From the NCBI GenBank assembly GCA_016840825.1, contig JAEORN010000088.1, positions 1 through 8,177 on the forward strand: a DNA stretch of 8,177 nt, written 5' to 3'. Source of the stretch: Candidatus Thorarchaeota archaeon. GTDB lineage: Archaea > Asgardarchaeota > Thorarchaeia > Thorarchaeales > Thorarchaeaceae. Positions 6,453 to 8,177 of the stretch are shown here, piece by piece (the stretch's first letter is position 1; every line of letters starts with the position of its first letter). Below the pieces are notes generated by a model, which did not search any database, was not told where the DNA came from, and saw nothing but the letters and a program-made list of their open reading frames with translations. Both the position numbers and the translations under genes were made by a program.

Positions 6453-6597
6453 TACTATATAGACGCTTCTTTTATGAAATTAGTACTTAAGCATGTGTTA
6501 CTGTGAGGGTGCAGCTACAATTATTTCGATGTTTTTTTGAAGGTTTCAAATTGTATTTGAAGACCGGATTTAATTTGAATTGGTAACTCTGAATATG

Positions 6598-6605
6598 TTA
6601 TTATA
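6598..6605 (+). promoter_or_regulatory. TATA-like box placed for a leaderless methyltransferase mRNA
   Basis: TTATTATA is centred about 28 bp before the GTG start at 6630. That spacing would put the transcript start at or next to the start codon. The absence of any Shine-Dalgarno match before 6630 agrees with leaderless expression. Confidence 0.4.
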
Positions 6606-6629
6606 CAGCAACCATATTTCCAAGCACTG

Positions 6630-7421
6630 GTGGAAATCTACTTGAAAACATGGGGAAATCTGTGGGACCTTCTAGGATTGAGGTTGGCTCAACTTCTAGG
6701 TATCACCGGAGGTTCGAAGGTTCTAGATGTCGGAACTGGGGGAGGATCGACTTTGATTGCAGCTCTGAAATGCATAGGTCCTACAGGTTATGTCGTCAGT
6801 CTTGATAAGGAACAGATATGGGTTGACCATGTCAACTCAGAGCTCGCTAGACTGAATATCGTGAATGCGGAAGTCAGGCATATGGATGCAAAGGAAATTG
6901 ATATGCCCGATGGAGTTTTCGATTTCGCAATCTCAGGTTTCCTAGGATGGGGGCATTGCTTTGATTTCGCAAATTTGTCGTACCGTTCACAAGATTTGGT
7001 AATGAAAGAGATTCATAGGACCCTGAGAGTAGGTGGAAGAACAGGCATCAGCACATGGCTATTTCAGGAAGATACAGAATGGATGGAACGATTCGTTCAA
7101 TCTTACGACTATGCAGCACGACGTTTATACTCAAAGGAATCCGAGGAGGGTTGGAAATTGATTATGGAACATTCTCCTTTCAAGGATAGTATGCTCCTAC
7201 CTGAAACTTTCGAATATACCTATGAATCCCTTGATGTCTGGTGGAATGAGATGCTACAATATGGATGGCAAAAGCAGCTTGAGGAGGTCTCGAAGCAGAA
7301 GGATCTTTCCCTGGATGAGATAAAGCTGAAAGCAATAGAAAAGTTAGGAGAGCATCTCTCTGACTCTGGAGTATCTTTTACACGAAGAGTTCTTTTCATT
7401 CTTGCAACGAAACAGGATTAA
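6630..7421 (+). CDS. Class I SAM-dependent methyltransferase, UbiE/Methyltransf_11-like
   Basis: A 263-residue soluble protein. Motif I is VLDVGTGGG at 31-39, the SAM-ribose acidic residue is Asp59 at the end of strand 2 (VVSLD), Asp86 (HMDAKEID) fits the adenine-binding position, FDFAISG at 97-103 is strand 4, and LRVGGRTGIS at 132-141 is the usual loop and strand 5. The Rossmann part therefore covers about 1-145. Residues about 146-245 are mostly helical, with aromatic and acidic residues (WWNEMLQYGW at 204-213), and probably form the substrate lid; RRVLFILATK at 252-261 looks like the last core strand. The acceptor substrate cannot be read from sequence; small molecules such as quinones, sterols or arsenite are typical for related families. 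The GTG start lacks a ribosome site; the frame stays open for 17 more codons upstream without a standard start codon. It is divergent from the winged-helix gene across 187 bp. Confidence 0.85.
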   Translation: MEIYLKTWGNLWDLLGLRLAQLLGITGGSKVLDVGTGGGSTLIAALKCIGPTGYVVSLDKEQIWVDHVNSELARLNIVNAEVRHMDAKEIDMPDGVFDFAISGFLGWGHCFDFANLSYRSQDLVMKEIHRTLRVGGRTGISTWLFQEDTEWMERFVQSYDYAARRLYSKESEEGWKLIMEHSPFKDSMLLPETFEYTYESLDVWWNEMLQYGWQKQLEEVSKQKDLSLDEIKLKAIEKLGEHLSDSGVSFTRRVLFILATKQD

Positions 7422-7468
7422 ATGATGCGTATTAAAACTGAATCCGAGCTTCGCTCCAAGAATGGTAG

Positions 7469-7476
7469 AATATAAG
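7469..7476 (+). promoter_or_regulatory. TATA-like box for the beta-helix protein gene
   Basis: AATATAAG lies about 48 bp before the TTG start and predicts a transcript start near 7499. That leaves a leader of about 22 nt, just enough to contain the GAGGG ribosome site at 7509-7513. Confidence 0.35.
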
Positions 7477-7520
7477 TACGGGAATGCAAACTCTATTGTT
7501 AATCGATTGAGGGTTTAGCT

Positions 7521-8177
7521 TTGAGGACAAAGAGAGTTAGAGTTGCTGTTATTCTCATTGCGTTTTTACTGATTCCTTCGTTGGTAGGATCAAAGGAAGG
7601 TATCGAAAGCAGGACCCAGTCAGTCAGTACGATCGCAGATTACACACCACACAGTGCAATAACTATTACACAGAATTCAGATTTTGAAACACTGGGATTT
7701 GCGGGGAGTGGAAATGCGACTCATCCCTATATCATAGAGGGATTAAGCATAACATCTGATTCTAATTGTATCAGTATCTCGAATACAGATTGTTACTTCA
7801 GAGTCATTGATTGCTTTTTCTCTTCGTTAACAGGATATGAAGGATACGGGATATATCTAGACCAAGTCAAAAATGCGAATATAACTTCCTGCAGTATAGA
7901 TGACAAGGAAAGCGGCATCTATATGATATCATCCAACAACGTGACAATACAAAATGTTGTCAGTAATGAAACTTGGTACTATGCCATGGGAGTATACGAA
8001 TCCTATGATGTCAATATTACTCAATCATCAATCCATTGTGTGGTTTATGGAATTTACATTAGAAATTCTCATCATGTGAGAGTATCTGCATGTGATGTTA
8101 CAAGCCCATATTACCCCGTATTAATATCCTATTCATCCTATGTGTCAATGAGAGATGTCATCATCAATCAACGAGGA
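7521..8177 (+). CDS. Secreted NosD-like parallel beta-helix protein, N-terminal part (3' truncated)
   Basis: From TTG 7521 the frame stays open for 219 codons to the right edge. GAGGG at 7509-7513 lies 7 nt before the TTG, and a stop at 7500 limits any upstream extension. Residues 1-24 are a good signal peptide: MRTKRVR, then a hydrophobic core VAVILIAFLLIPSLV, with likely cleavage near Gly23-Ser24. Residues about 46-72 (ITITQNSDFETLGF, then HPYIIEG) are the typical opening of archaeal NosD/beta-helix surface proteins. From about residue 82 there are roughly 23-residue turns rich in GIY, N-V-T-I and C-x-I patterns, as expected for right-handed parallel beta-helix (PbH1) repeats. It is exported and likely a surface or adhesion protein; related folds bind or cleave polysaccharides, but no catalytic residues can be assigned. 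It has six Cys (83, 91, 98, 124, 173, 191) and several N-glycosylation sequons. A C-terminal anchor, if any, is outside the window. Confidence 0.8.
   Translation, partial: MRTKRVRVAVILIAFLLIPSLVGSKEGIESRTQSVSTIADYTPHSAITITQNSDFETLGFAGSGNATHPYIIEGLSITSDSNCISISNTDCYFRVIDCFFSSLTGYEGYGIYLDQVKNANITSCSIDDKESGIYMISSNNVTIQNVVSNETWYYAMGVYESYDVNITQSSIHCVVYGIYIRNSHHVRVSACDVTSPYYPVLISYSSYVSMRDVIINQRG

Noticed and set aside
6532..6538. Run of seven T on the + strand as a terminator
   Set aside because: No + strand gene ends nearby: the regulator stops 350 bp earlier with an opposing gene between, and the run lies in a divergent promoter gap.
7446..7456. Small hairpin GAGC-TTC-GCTC after the methyltransferase
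   Set aside because: Only a 4-bp stem with no T-tract following; too weak to call a terminator.

Overview
The window looks like a piece of an archaeal chromosome, AT-rich by eye. The evidence for Archaea is a TrmB-type regulator, TATA-like boxes about 25-30 bp before likely transcription starts, surface proteins with Thr-rich stalks and C-terminal membrane anchors, many N-glycosylation sequons, and a histidine-kinase-like H-box of the archaeal 'HDIxNxNQ' type. The style of the surface proteins (FnIII-like module, TTTTTT stalk, short basic tail; parallel beta-helix protein opening with an 'ITITQNSDF...PYIIEG' motif) suggests an Asgard (Thorarchaeota-like) or related lineage. That placement is inference, because there is no rRNA or marker gene here.

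Layout. (1) 1-1674 (+) is the 3' part of a large cell-surface protein with a 174-residue-period repeat, an FnIII-like module, Ig-like modules, a Thr-rich stalk and a C-terminal membrane anchor. (2) It converges on a 760-residue membrane protein at 1758-4040 (-). The 83-bp gap holds a perfect 11-bp hairpin that may terminate one or both transcripts. The membrane protein has about 16 hydrophobic segments followed by a histidine-kinase-like core that keeps its phosphoacceptor His but has lost the key N-box Asn and the G1 box. (3) A Cys-containing orphan protein lies at 4209-4628 (-). (4) It is divergent from a TrmB-family regulator fused to a MEDS sensory domain at 4772-6184 (+), and the two appear to share one short promoter region that contains a dyad. 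(5) A small winged-helix protein at 6197-6442 (-) converges on the regulator with a 12-bp gap. (6) A class I SAM-dependent methyltransferase is at 6630-7421 (+), possibly on a leaderless mRNA. (7) A secreted NosD-like beta-helix protein begins at a TTG codon at 7521 and runs off the right edge.

The middle of the window (about 1.7-6.5 kb) is therefore a signalling and regulation patch between two surface-protein genes. It holds a probable pseudokinase membrane sensor, an unknown Cys-rich protein, a ligand-sensing DNA-binding regulator and a small winged-helix protein. No experimental link between them can be seen. The shared promoter region between the orphan and the TrmB-MEDS gene is the best reason to suspect co-regulation. 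No tRNA, rRNA, CRISPR array, insertion sequence or integrase was found, and no gene-free stretch exceeds 300 bp.
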